Source: Smittium culicis
Taxonomy: Eukaryota; Kickxellomycota; Harpellomycetes; Harpellales; Legeriomycetaceae
Length of the DNA stretch: 64,000 nucleotides
NCBI GenBank assembly: GCA_001970855.1
Contig: LSSN01002067.1
Span: forward strand, 1 to 64,000
Direction of reading: 5' to 3'
Below, piece by piece: positions 24,001 through 35,469 of this stretch. Numbering within the stretch: the stretch's first letter is position 1; every line of letters begins with the position of its first letter. Made by a program: the position numbers and the translations under genes. A model generated the notes under the pieces. It did no database searches. It was not told the origin of the DNA and saw only the letters and a list, made by a program, of their open reading frames with translations.

Positions 24001-26376
24001 GATATAATTATAGTTAATTAATGATTTAACTTGATTTTTTTATGTTTGGTATATTATAAATAAGATTAGCAATTATAATAATTAAATTTTAATTCCATTT
24101 ATATTTTATTTTTTATTCTGCAATTTAAAGTATATAAATAATATCTTGGTTCATATTTCGGCTCACAAATTTATTAAATTTATTAAATAAATTATCATAT
24201 AGTATTGCAGCTAATGATAGAGCGGGATATTTAGATGATTTTTTTTGCCAATTTTAATGGGGTATGAGATTTATAAAACCTAACAAAGTTATTCGACGAA
24301 TCAATATTCGTTGATAGATTTTTTGTGAATTTTTAACAGAATAATAAATCAAGAACCATATCCATTCTATTTTTTGATTTCATTTATTATTAAAACATAT
24401 CTTCAGCAAAGTTCTATCTCGATCTGAAATTTAAGATATACTCTAATTAAAGGTAGTTTATTGATTTTATATTATTAAAAATGGTTTATGTGACTTTCTT
24501 ATCTATTCTAGTATAATTTAATATGGAAGTATTTTTTTGTTAAAATTATGCATGGTTGTATGCATCAATCTATGATAGATAATTCGAAAATTTTTTTATG
24601 TAATCTGGAATAGATCCATATACTATATAGTTCTCGGTGATTTTTCAAAAATTGGTAGTAATTAAAATTTTTTTATTTGAATTGGATTTAGAAAAAAAGA
24701 CATATATTAAGCGTTTTTTTCAAGGAAAAAAAAATATGTGCTATTCCTTTTAGTTTATCTATATAAAATTATAAAATTAAGACTTTAAATATGATATTAT
24801 ATTTTAATTCGTTATTTTATAGTTTTAAGAATTTCCAATAAATGCTTATAGTTCATTTTACTAGAATTTCATCTAATATTTCAACAAAAAAAAATTATTA
24901 ACGCTTGAAAAAAATTTGATCTATTCAGATTTTTATATGTGATATTTATGAGATATTTTTAGCATTTTCCTGATAATTTAAATGATTAATGGGTTTATTT
25001 CACCTTTTATTTTCATTTTGATGAGTATTTGTATTTTTACAGATCTCAAAATGTGTATAACGATAACAAAAATGATATTGAAGTTGTGTTATAAACTTCC
25101 TGAAGGTAGTTTTTTATTTTTTTAAGGCTGATATGGGTCAATGTAAAATTCATAATTTTTAAATTCACAGAAATTCTAATTAATGCATATGTAAAAGATT
25201 AATTTAGATTTTTTTTTAGATTTTTCGTTTAAAGGTTTAAAGGTTATTACGCGGTAATTTTCTATTTCAGGATATTTATGAATGATGATATAATATTATA
25301 AACTATTTTTTAAATTTATGGCCTTGTATAAGAATTACTGATATATTTTTTTAATCTTCATTTTTATTTAGAGTATATTTTTTATATTTCTTGAAATTGT
25401 GCTCTACATAACATTTTTATTTCCAATCGCAAAAAATATTATTTTTTCTATAAATTTCTTTAGTTGAAATTAGAGAGTTATTATCTGGGCTTATTTAGGA
25501 AAAAATATTATAGACCAAACTTTGGCTAGATTAGATTATCAATTATAATTTTCAACCCAACACCTGTCAACATTTTCCATTTAATATTTGAAAAATATTA
25601 AATAAAGTCATCTATTCGAATATTAATTTCGATTAAATAAAATAATGCCAAGATTTGACAAATTTTTTACTTGGGGAGCGCTAGTATTTTCTGACACTAG
25701 CGGTTTTAAAATGTATAATCGCAAATTATTTATAAACAGTTTTATATTGACATTGCTATATTTTAAAGCCAATTTATCATAATTGCTGATTTTTATTTAT
25801 TTGAAGTTAGGTTAATTTATTTTGTAGATCAAAAAGCATTAGCCGTATCTCAAGGGATTAATTTCAAACAATCCAGATATTTAAAATATTTGCATGTATT
25901 ATTATGATTAATTAGTTTTTATATTATATTTAGATTAAAATATGGATTATTTAAAAAAAATTAGGAGTTTTTTGTGTTTTATTGTTGATCGAGTTATTTG
26001 GATAAAGTTAAAAAACCAAAAGATATTGTTGCTGCTGTTATCATAGAAATTATAAGGAAGCTCGGGTATTTTAAGAGGTAATTAATGATTTTTTCACATA
26101 AGACCTTTGACGCTGACGAATTATAACTAATTTATCAAAATAACAAAAATAACAATAAAAATAGAAATAATAACAGAAATGATAAAGAGTTTGGATTTTA
26201 GTATTTTTTTCAGTAGGTGCAGTGGTGATTTAATAAAACTTTGAGTTCAATTGGTTAATTATAGAGAAATTTTATAAAAAACGAGTTTAGATACACAGTA
26301 TTAAAAAGTTGGTGTATGGATGGAGGTATTAGAAACAAGTAAAATTTTAATAGGGCTAAAAAGAAAAATAGAAGCG
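18011..26376. other. Extremely AT-rich gene desert
   Basis: 8.4 kb without a recognisable gene. A sample line (22081-22140) has 5 G/C bases in 60. Short open frames (for example 18281-18463, 21298-21495, 23701-23904) are chance products of low complexity. A small perfect inverted repeat, CGCTAGT-N10-ACTAGCG, lies near 25679-25703. Confidence 0.7.
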
Positions 26377-26571
26377 TTAACCCTTTCCCGCCCAATTCTA
26401 TTTGCTTAATTAAGTTATGATTCGTTAAAGATTTTTAAGTTTATTTATTATTTTGCGCTATTTTATATCAGGCGAATGGTTGAATGGATTTCCGATTTAC
26501 AGTGTAATCACATAATTCCGTTGGTTATATTAGGTAGATCAATACTAGTGTACTGGTCATGAAAAGGTTAA
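26377..26571 (+). mobile_element. TTAA-type MITE, copy 5
   Basis: 195 bp beginning TTAACCCTTTCCCGCCCA and ending CATGAAAAGGTTAA, with complete TTAA at both edges. Interior TATTATTTTGCG and TTGGTTATATTAGGTAG match copy 1. Confidence 0.85.
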
Positions 26572-28800
26572 AGGAGAGTAAAAGCGCTAGTAGTATTTGT
26601 AAAATGAAAAGGGTAAATACGTTATGAGTAAATACATTGGGAGGGCCACCAGGCGATTTGTATTGGTTTAGGGGAGGGTTGGTGGAGCTCTATCAGGGAT
26701 AAAAGGAGATTAGCGTAGAGGCATTGGTTAAATAGGGTAAAAGAGCTAAAAAAACAAGGCACATATGAAAAAGGGAGCCTGTCAAGTATGAGACGAGTAG
26801 ATGCAAAAAAGTAAGGGGAAGCTGATGAATTTACGTTATTTGGACGGAAAATTTAGTTTTAGCCATGAGAAAATTTGATATAAATAAGCGTAGAGAAGGA
26901 AATAAAAGAAATGATGCCATTTTATTATATTTTGGGTGCGAATTTGTTTGTCTTTGCTTTCCAGAAAACGCTTATATAATCAAACGCAACAAGCATATAA
27001 TGAAGTCTAAATAGTAATAGTAATAGTAATATGAGCAGTAAGTGGTATTTGTTAATAGCTGGTTTATAGTGGTGGTATTATTTTTGGGTGTTAGTAATGT
27101 TGATGGAATAGGGTAAATTTGAATTCTTTTTATGTAATAATTTTTTGTATACTGTCTAATCAGGTGAGCTTTTAAGATGATAAAGAAGCTGATATTAAAA
27201 GATCCTAAAATTATTGGGAGGTAGAGATTAGTGTAAATTTATAAAGCGTGACTAGTATGAGGCTATTGGATAAAAATGGTTTATTCCCTTAAAAGAATGC
27301 CGATTTGTTCGAAATTCTTAGTGGTTGCTCTCTAATCAGTTGGGTAAACATTTCGGATAATTATTTTTACATCGATGTACTTGGTCAAATAGTTACAGAC
27401 AGGTTATATAATGAGATTTAGGAACATCTATTGGATAAAAATAATTTATGGAATTAAGATCATGCCCGAGCTTATATAAAAAAAGCCAAAGGAGCAAAAT
27501 GAAGTTGGTGATGTGTACAGGCCAAAAGAAGCGAATGATAAGCCTGCACAGATAGAGCAACTAAATATAACTTATATTCTATCTTTGTAAAGTTTACATG
27601 AATTATAGGTCTTAGCAATACACGAGAATTAGTAAATGAGAATGATCTATTGGATTGTGCAGGTCAAGAGAAAGGTACAGAGCAAAAAATAGCTAAGATT
27701 TGCTGTCTCCACGACCAAAAATAGAAAATGTAGATTTTTTAATGCTATGCTTATTTTTTTTCAAGATTACTAACAATACTCAGCGGAAATAAAAAGTAGC
27801 GAGTAGGAAGCCAGATTGGCGCAGAAATTAACAAATAGCTTATTTTGTTTTTTATAATGCGGATACTAATGAAAAAAAAGGTGCATGGAGAGGCATAAGG
27901 AATGCAGAGGAGAATGTCAACTATAAGTGTTATAGCTTTGTTTATTTTTTTAAGTGGACAAACAAGTTTCATGGATCCGGTACTTAGTGGGCCCTTGAGT
28001 ATTCTTTCTGTCAATATACCTGACAGAAGTAGATAGAATTTTTTCTGTCAGAAATAGCAGCAAACTAGGCGTTTGTGCTGGGTAAAGGGGAAGGTTTTTG
28101 AGGTGTTTTATAGACCCGTTTGACGACCATTTAGATTTCCTAAATGCATTAGATTGGGCATGTATGAAGCTATTACTAATTCTTTGTATGCAGAGCGGTG
28201 GTTGATAATGTAGTTGTGAAAAGGGAAGAGTTATGCAGTTAGCATTGAAGCTCGGCAATCCACCTCATTTTGAGAAGCCTAGCCATCTTTAAGGCGAGCG
28301 GTTATTGGCTGGTCTATCTAATGCGATTGAGTAATTTGCAGGGATTTAATGTTTATACTTAGCTTTGAACAGTTGCTGGATTTGGATGCAACAATGTCAA
28401 TCTACGCCGTTTCTCAGCATGCCGCAGCTTAGCATATATCACACCAGAAGACCTACTGATTGTAATATCGGATGGTTTTGTTACATATAATGTGAATATG
28501 CCTACTGCTTAAGGTGTGGGATGAAATTACTGCAGTGGTATGGATGGTTGGTAATGTGTTAAGGTACGATATACTTGCTGTTGAAAGTAATGGAGAGGAG
28601 GGAGCCAGTTTGCTCAGTGCAGCGGAGTACAGAGCTTTGTGAAGCGATAAGTGTGATATTTTTGGGCTATGTAGGTATTATGCGTTCTTATTGGGCCAAT
28701 ACAAAATCCCGCTTTTTTGGTTGATTAGGCGTCCATGCCTTCCTGGAAGCCTCAGCTCCCATTTGCTATTAGTGGGCTGCCTGAATTCCGCTGCGTTAAT
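26572..28800. other. G-rich non-coding stretch, unidentified
   Basis: 2.2 kb with clearly more G than C on the plus strand and more complex text than the desert to its left, but many stops in every frame. Two minus-strand frames (28258-27950 and 28014-27751) overlap and show no family motif. It could be a decayed element or an untranslated transcript; the sequence does not decide. Confidence 0.4.
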
Positions 28801-28849
28801 TTATACAAGCGCTTTTTCGTCCACTAGCTCTCCTTAATAATTCCCTGTA

Positions 28850-29482
28850 CTCAATTGCTACATTATTCAGTGTCTATTATCCTGCTATTTAAAGTCTATT
28901 ATTTAATGCCTATTATTTAATATCTGCTTTTTCATTTACCCATATTTTCATTTACCTAAACTGTTTACCTATACTATTTCCTTTTTTGTTTGTCGCTGAT
29001 AATTTAGGGAATTATTTTTTCCCCTTTTTTCTTTTTCCCCACTTTGTCAGTTTTTTCTTTCCTTTTTTTTTATTTTGACATATTTCTTTTCTCCATACTT
29101 TCCAGTGTTGTTATTCCATTTTTTTTTTTTGAGCAAAAAAAAAAAATTTTCTTTTAATATTATACCACCATTTTATTTATATAAAAGTGTCTAGCCTTAT
29201 TCTGTTTAGCTTTTCAGTTTATACACTTTTGCAATACTCTCTCCTCCCCCTTTTTCTTTTTCTTTTACTTATACCATTATCTTATTTTATTATTTTATCA
29301 ATTTGTTATTACCATTTCTCCTCTCCTTTTACATACTTTCTAAGTTATCTACTTAATCTTCTATATCTAATTTAAATTCTTAATATTCGCAACCCCCTAA
29401 TACCCCTAATACCTTCTTATTTCCTCTTCTGTATCTGAGCTGCCTTCATCTCCCCTATAATATCATATTATCTACTGTCGAA
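28850..29482 (+). promoter_or_regulatory. Pyrimidine-rich promoter-like tract
   Basis: The plus strand is dominated by C and T from about 28850 to 29480, directly before the ATG at 29483, with long T and CT runs (for example 29032-29080). Such tracts are common in promoters of constitutively used fungal genes. A plus-strand frame at 29187-29375 is only translated low complexity. Confidence 0.45.
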
Positions 29483-30787
29483 ATGGACGAAGAATTCTCT
29501 CAAAGATCATGGAACAAGAATAACGACTGGTGGTCTGAAGGTTTGTGCACCTTTTTCTCATTTCCACTAAACTCAGCTATATTTCATCCCTTTTTATTTT
29601 TGCATTCTTATTTTAATATCCCTTATTTTCATCTAACGTATATCCGTCATGCACCTTCATTACCATACTTTACTATCTATAATAACTTCACACTATCTTA
29701 CATCAATACTTCAATCTGCTTTTTTTATATATAAATACTTATCAGAATTTCTTGTCTATAACATTCTCCTTTTTACTTTCTTCTATCTATAGACTCCTTA
29801 TCACGCTTCCAAAACAACAATTTAGAGGGCGGCGAGCATTGGAGAGATATAGAAACAAACATCACCAAGATGGACTCCTTATACGATGCCACTTTTCACT
29901 CCTGGCTTAAAAATGAAGAAAATGTGGTAATAGTATCCTCATATCTCCACAGAATTGCCAATGAATACCCTTTAGATAGAATTATTAACTCATTAAAATG
30001 GCTAGTCTCCTCTTGGAAACTTGAAAGCGTTACTATGATTATTAGAAAAGTCACCGCTGACTGGAGCCTGGTTAAACAAGATGTCGGCTCTGAAAACTTA
30101 AAAGATAGAATTTTTGACCCTATCGCTCAATCAAAAATCGTTGAGGGCGAAACTAAACGCGGTATCCTAGTCCGCGAGCTAACAAGAGATTGGCCCTGCA
30201 TCCAAGTTGCCCGTCTAATTAGCAACCTCTCAACCGTCTTTTGGAGGCACAGAATCTATCAAGAAGTTTTCCTTAAAGCTCTAGTTCTTGACTGGGACTT
30301 TTGTCGCCTCTCTGAATTCTTCTCCTATATTGGTGCCCATTTGGGCTTAGACTACAGACTCAAGGTCTCTATGCTGCAACAAGCCGCTAAAAGAAACTCT
30401 AGAGTTGATAAAAAAGAAGAATCTGTAAAAGATGTCCAAAAACGTGTTGGCCAGGATAACATCGAAACTGATGGTGCAAAGAGGGTACGTCTAAGTACTG
30501 ATATTAGCTGCATCGACTCCACCCAAATCCCAAATATTCAAGGCCTCCCTTACATCGCCTCTGAACAAGAACAAGAACTCCCCCCTGTTGGTCAAACTTT
30601 ACCGAATATCTCTCAAAGTACCAATACTTCTCCCAACCCAAATATTGATTCCAATCCTATTCTGTGTCAGCGTTCTCTAAATACCTCTGATCGTGGTCGC
30701 TTTGATATAAACAATCAACAACAATCTATCACAATTGAAATTTCTTTACGTGCCTCTTCATCCTCTAATAACTTGAGTCTAAGTTGA
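29483..30787 (+). CDS. Unrecognised protein with repeated L-x2-DW units, 350 aa
   Basis: Exons 29483-29540 and 29793-30787; donor GAAG|GTTTGT, acceptor CTATAG. I do not recognise a family. The N-terminal 45 residues are polar with three Trp pairs or singles. Residues 46-215 look all-helical, with a recurring unit: LKWLVSSWKLESVTMII, IRKVTADWSLVK, VRELTRDWPCIQVARLI, LKALVLDWDFCRLSEFF, suggesting a small alpha-solenoid with a conserved Asp/Ser-Trp at each helix start. The C-terminal third is Ser/Asn/Gln/Pro-rich and probably disordered, preceded by a basic KRVRLS patch that could be a nuclear signal. No signal peptide or membrane segment. Starting at the second ATG (29870) would remove only the polar N-terminus; the spliced start is preferred because the splice sites and phase fit. 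Confidence 0.68.
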
Positions 30788-31531
30788 TGTAAAAACTTCT
30801 GCAAATATCCAAATCATATCCCAATTACACACAATAACAAATTCAATCTTTTATTTCACTTCAAATTGCATACTTTTACCCACTCATTTCCATAAAATTT
30901 ATCAAGTAATTTATAGGAAATTTGAAACTAATTTACCCAAGTTGAGTATTAAAATTCTACCTACTTTATCAATCCAAAGCGTCCACTTTCCGCTCTTTTC
31001 CACACTTTACATCCCTTCCGCACTTCTATAAAATAAAATTTCATCCAATGTTCATATGACACTGCTCCTGTCTGCTTCTTGTCTTGAAAATAACCCTTCC
31101 TCCCTTCATTCACCTGCCGCGATACTTCCACTTTTTTTTTTTTTTAAATTCTTGTATAAAATTTTTACCCTTTTTTCCTTTAGATTTTTAAATATTCAAC
31201 GTCTTTTTATTCTTATATTTTTTTTTCATCAAAAAAATAAATTTAAGATTTTAATAAGCTATAGCAATTAATTTGTATAATTAACAATACCTAATCTTTT
31301 TATTCTATTTACCGAACTAATATTGACTCTATCGCATCATAGAGGGAAAACTTTATTAAACATCTAATTCACAGCTTTTGTAGTGAAATATAAGAATGGA
31401 ATATGTTACAAAAATAAAATTTATTCAGAGAAAGAGGCCAGGAGTGGATTGTTTCTATATTATGCCAAAATGCACTCACATATATATATCGCGAATAGGA
31501 TAAAAGGGTACCAAAAAAAAAAAAAGAAGAA
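30788..31531. other. Convergent intergenic region
   Basis: 744 bp between two stop codons. Contains C/T-rich and poly-T runs (31131-31145) and AATAAA-like words on both strands, consistent with 3' ends. No gene seen; the plus-strand frame at 31056-31271 is low complexity. Confidence 0.55.
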
Positions 31532-32914
31532 TCAAATGAACCGTAGTTCAAGCGATGAGAATTTTGGGGGGGTCCAGTTTATGGCTGACGGCTCGATCCT
31601 ACGTTTTTTCTTAGTTAAGCTTTTCTTGTAGTTGGCAATAGCATTATCGTTGAAAATAACAGCGTGTGAGCCGTGGTAGTACCTGATAGCATCGATACTG
31701 TAAAGAGCGTGCAAGATGTCTTGGTGCGTGAATGCTGTGAGTTTGGATATTTCGTCGATACTTAAGCTCGATCCGACATAGCTGCTGCCATTGTTGGCGA
31801 TAGATGGGCTGAGCAGCAGGTCCATGAGCACTTCAGCCCAGTATGTGCGGTAGCTAAGAAGGCCGAGGTCAGAAAGTGGCTTTTCGGGCGATCCGATCTT
31901 GTTCTCAATTTTGGTCAGTTCATAGCTAAACTGTATTAGAAGCCGGCCGTAGCCGAACCGCTGGTGCTGCGGAAGCGTCAGAATGCACGCTAGGTTGTAG
32001 TTCTCTGTGCTCTCCTTCTCCTTGCTGAAATACCCCGCTATATGGCACCCATAATCATCGTTGATCGTCATCACATAAAACAAGAACGGGTCCACATCGT
32101 AGTAAAGCGTCTTGTGGTCAAGGAAACACTTGCTCAGTAGGCACAGGTTGCGACAGTACGTCTTCTGCTTGCGACCATCGATCTCGAAAAACGATATGTT
32201 GTCGTGTCGGTATATCTCGTTTCCTGGCGGGTGGAACAGCGTGCACTTGTGCAACCGATGCCGCTCCATCTGCTTACGCGACGCGTAGTAGCTCAAACAA
32301 AACTCGCACACGTACAGCAAATCTACTCCAACAACCGTCTCGCTATACGGCGAGAAGTACCACGGCTCGATCTGGTACTCGCCCATCTGGATCGTCTTGA
32401 TGTTCTTGATTCGCGCAACTTCCGGCACATGCGCGCCCTCGCCCTGCGCCGCATCGTCACCGCTGCCCGATTTCTTCGTCGTGTACACGGAGAGATCCGC
32501 GTACTCGTCTGTCCCGCCGCTGCCACCAGGCTCGCCAGATCCGCGCTGCGACGCGGCGCCTATATCTGTGGCCTCAGAAGATGCCAGGTTCAGCCCCTCG
32601 ATATGCAAATTATCGGCATTCTGCAAAACTTTCAGCCGCAAACTGCGCGGGAACTCGACCGGTTTGTCGAGGTTGACTCTGCTCCCATCCACCCACTCGT
32701 CAAGCCGCTTGTTGAACCCGATATAGTGCACGTACAAACTGAACGACGCTTCGTCGAGCTTCTTCATGGCAAGAACTTCGGCTAGCCTGTACTCATCGTC
32801 CTTGTGAACGTACGGCTTACAGCCAACCAATATTCCAGCTACTGATTTGAGACGCGCATGGATTGGCGCCTGATCTTTCAACGACGATCCCTTAGTTGGC
32901 GTTGATGATCCCAT
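31532..32914 (-). CDS. ESA1: MYST histone acetyltransferase Esa1 (Tip60 type)
   Basis: Single exon, 460 aa. Chromodomain at residues 25-85 (YRLAEVLAMKKL, YVHYIGFNKRLDEW). After a Gly/Ser-rich linker comes the MYST domain from about 165: zinc finger C203-x2-C206 with H219 and C224, the lysine autoacetylated in this family at K268 (LDHKTLYYDVDPFLFYV), catalytic C310, acetyl-CoA loop QHQRFGYGR (316-324) and catalytic E344 in GSPEKPLSDLGLLSY. All key residues are present. Esa1 is the catalytic subunit of NuA4, acetylating histones H4 and H2A. The 5' half is unusually GC-rich for this window: 39 and 38 of 60 bases are G/C in 32401-32460 and 32461-32520. The gene is head-to-head with MED18. Confidence 0.95.
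   Translation of the reverse strand: MGSSTPTKGSSLKDQAPIHARLKSVAGILVGCKPYVHKDDEYRLAEVLAMKKLDEASFSLYVHYIGFNKRLDEWVDGSRVNLDKPVEFPRSLRLKVLQNADNLHIEGLNLASSEATDIGAASQRGSGEPGGSGGTDEYADLSVYTTKKSGSGDDAAQGEGAHVPEVARIKNIKTIQMGEYQIEPWYFSPYSETVVGVDLLYVCEFCLSYYASRKQMERHRLHKCTLFHPPGNEIYRHDNISFFEIDGRKQKTYCRNLCLLSKCFLDHKTLYYDVDPFLFYVMTINDDYGCHIAGYFSKEKESTENYNLACILTLPQHQRFGYGRLLIQFSYELTKIENKIGSPEKPLSDLGLLSYRTYWAEVLMDLLLSPSIANNGSSYVGSSLSIDEISKLTAFTHQDILHALYSIDAIRYYHGSHAVIFNDNAIANYKKSLTKKKRRIEPSAINWTPPKFSSLELRFI
32204..32785 (+). other. Antisense open frame caused by GC-rich ESA1 coding
   Basis: A 193-codon plus-strand frame opposite ESA1. It is explained by the high GC of this part of ESA1, which removes stop codons from other frames. 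Its product is Arg/Leu/Val-rich with no motif. It is listed only so that it is not mistaken for a gene. Confidence 0.7.
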
Positions 32915-33481
32915 TTGCGTTCACTTAATATTATCTCGATTCTTGGTGATTTTGCGTTTCCCTTAAAAAATAGATGTTTTTGCTCCGTTTTTTAGTCCCT
33001 CCAAGATATACCTGTCTGTTTATTTGCCCTCTTAGCACGATTTAATTACTTCCTTTTTAAAATGCGTCGCTCTATTTACACTCTTTTTGTGATTTAATAA
33101 TATTCTTGATTTTAAAAAAATGGATTACCTTGTGCTTATTTGGAATTTATGCTCTAATGTACAGTTATATAAAATTCTTATATATTAATTGATCTTAAAT
33201 TTGTTGAAATAGAAGATAATTTAAACTTGAATTTTTTTTAATTGGATTGAAAAAAAATATATAACAATTAAAAGATAAACCAATAAAAAATAAATAGCAA
33301 ATTCGCGTATTTAAATAAAATCTATACATATAAAGGAGTTTTATTTGTTACTTGTTACTTTCTAATCAAAAACTCAAAACTTTTATTTTAATGTAAAAAT
33401 ACCTTCAAAATTCAAACATTCAGCTCTTCATCAGCCCCTTTGCCTTCTCCTCGCATTTCACACCCACACATCTTTTTCACA
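32915..33481. promoter_or_regulatory. Shared divergent promoter, ESA1 and MED18
   Basis: 567 bp between the two start codons. AT-rich centre with CT-rich patches near the MED18 start (33421-33475). Two general transcription genes share it. No specific site can be named. Confidence 0.5.
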
Positions 33482-34863
33482 ATGTCTAAACAAAAACTCT
33501 TTGCATCTTCTATCTCTGCCCCAAACCATTCTATGTCATCATCGCAACAAGCAAATTCGACTACTTATGAATGCAGCTTGCACGCAAGCATACATTCAGA
33601 CTCAATGAAACTCCTAAAAAATCGACTAGAAACTATTTGCGGCGGCTCCGAAACTGGCCGCCAAAGAATGGAAACATACGAACTTTTCAAGCCCAAATGT
33701 AAATCTAAACATTGATATTGCTAAAAAATTTACTAGTTTATATCAATTTAAAAATAGCTTCAGAGAATGTCTTTTTTAAACTATCTGTTTCTTTTTTAAT
33801 TCTTACATTTTTACTCCGTTTTTTCTTTTTTTATACCATTTAAAAAGCTCTCATTTTTAATTTTAAAAATTCGCTTAATCACTACAAGGCTAAATCTTTG
33901 ACTGCTCTAAATACTTTTAATTATTAACTATTCTAAAGCTAATAGAAATTATTTAGTAAAACTAAATTTGATATAAGGAACACATAAAATTCATACTTGA
34001 ATCTTTTTAATTACTAGATCAGACACCTCCCGGACCTAAAAGAAAAGATGATACGCTACTATTCCTGCGAACTCAATACAAAATGTCAAATCCAGAATTC
34101 CCGCTCAAAGAAAAGACGTAAATAATATTTACCTCTTAACTAAAATCAAACAACCGAGCTTATTCATAAATATAATTTTTTTTCTTTCAGCTATCTAAAA
34201 TATTTTTTTCTCTTTTTTAATTACGCATAGCTCTATTTTACAATATGGCGTACCTGAAATTCATAATAACAGAGGCTCAACTGTTCGCCCAATAACTTCA
34301 TCCACAATTTACGAAGGAAATTCGAATGAATTATTGAATATTTTAGGATACGAGTAAGTACGATTATATATATATTTTTTTCAATATAAAAGAAAATTTT
34401 TATTTGGTTCCTTTTTTTTTATATTGATCATTTTTTAATCGTTTTTTATTTATTTATTTCTTCTTCTAGGAAATTTTCTGAGCATGTTAGAAATGGGTAT
34501 TGGTACTTATTTGATAATGTTGTTTGGATCGGTTTATACCAAGTATTCAAGGTACCTTCTTTGATTTTATTTACCTTTTTCTCCCGTTTCGCTACTATAA
34601 ATATCTGTTTTTTACCAACAAAAATTCAAAGGTTAATTAATATTTTTTATTCGTAGAGTAATGGTTCTGACTCTATCGGGGCTGGTGGGTTATTAGACAA
34701 ATCTGGAACTTGGGTACTTGAGGCCGCATCGCTACCAGTTGGCCAGGAATCAGTAGGTCATGTCATAGAAACCCTTGAAAAAATCAAATTTTTACTCAAA
34801 GGCACTGCTGAATTGATCATCCTTGATCACAATTACACAAGAAGTAATGTACCATATTCATAG
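33482..34863 (+). CDS. MED18: Mediator complex subunit 18
   Basis: Five exons: 33482-33698, 34018-34117, 34231-34353, 34470-34551, 34657-34863 (242 aa), all GT-AG and phase-consistent. Family features: YECSLHASIHSDSMKLLKNR followed by LETICGG near the N-terminus, FLRTQY in exon 2, LQYGVPEIHNNRGSTVRP (the Med18 'L-x-Y-x-G-x-PE' block), LLNILGYEKFSEHVRNGYWY and WIGLYQVFK in exons 3-4, and a C-terminal beta-barrel segment (WVLEAASLP, HVIETLEKIKFLLKG). Med18 belongs to the Mediator head module and links activators to RNA polymerase II. Length matches the usual 200-310 aa. The tail NYTRSNVPYS is not conserved. Confidence 0.85.
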
Positions 34864-35469
34864 CAAACATCCCCGCCCAGCCTCAATTCCCTTCCCTTCC
34901 CTTCCCTTCACTGATATATATATATATTATTTAAATACGCTATTCTTGTCCATATCTAATAATTTTGCGATCCCAATTTATCTAATTTTAATCGTGTCTT
35001 CTCTATTTTTGAAAGGGTGAATGTCGATACATTGTAGAGTTATCCTAATATTTTTTTGGTTTATCTTGTAATATAAATTTACACTATATTTTACTAATTT
35101 TGAAATTTCTAGATCAATGAATTTAAATCATGAAGGTAATACAAATAGATAATTTTTTTGTTTTTTTAAAGGAAATGCTAATTCACCCTTTTATAAATTA
35201 ATCTAAATCAAATTTTACAAGACAATAATGCCTTTAAATTAAGGAAAAATTTATACTTCTAAATAATAACAACAGTCTAAACTGGCTAATAATTAACACG
35301 CAAAATAATAGCCAAAAATGCATAGAAAAATAAACAATAAATACTTCATATTATTCCTTATTGTTTTTCTTTAAACTTAGTTTAAAAAGTATGGCAAAAT
35401 TATTTCGTGCTGAACTAGTATGCTATTTTTTGGCTAAACCAAATTCCCGAGTTATTTGTCATTGCGAAC
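34864..35469. other. Convergent intergenic region with microsatellites
   Basis: 606 bp between MED18 and FAN1 stops. Contains four CCCTT units (34888-34908) followed by a TA run (34914-34928). No gene seen. Confidence 0.6.

Noticed and set aside
27751..28258. Two overlapping minus-strand frames of 87 and 102 codons
   Set aside because: They overlap in different frames, have no family motif, no plausible splice partners, and lie in DNA full of stops.
6799..34863. A functional cluster of transcription genes (Eaf6-like, Ctk2-like, ESA1, MED18)
   Set aside because: They are spread over 28 kb with a gene desert and unrelated metabolic genes between them; there is no evidence beyond proximity.
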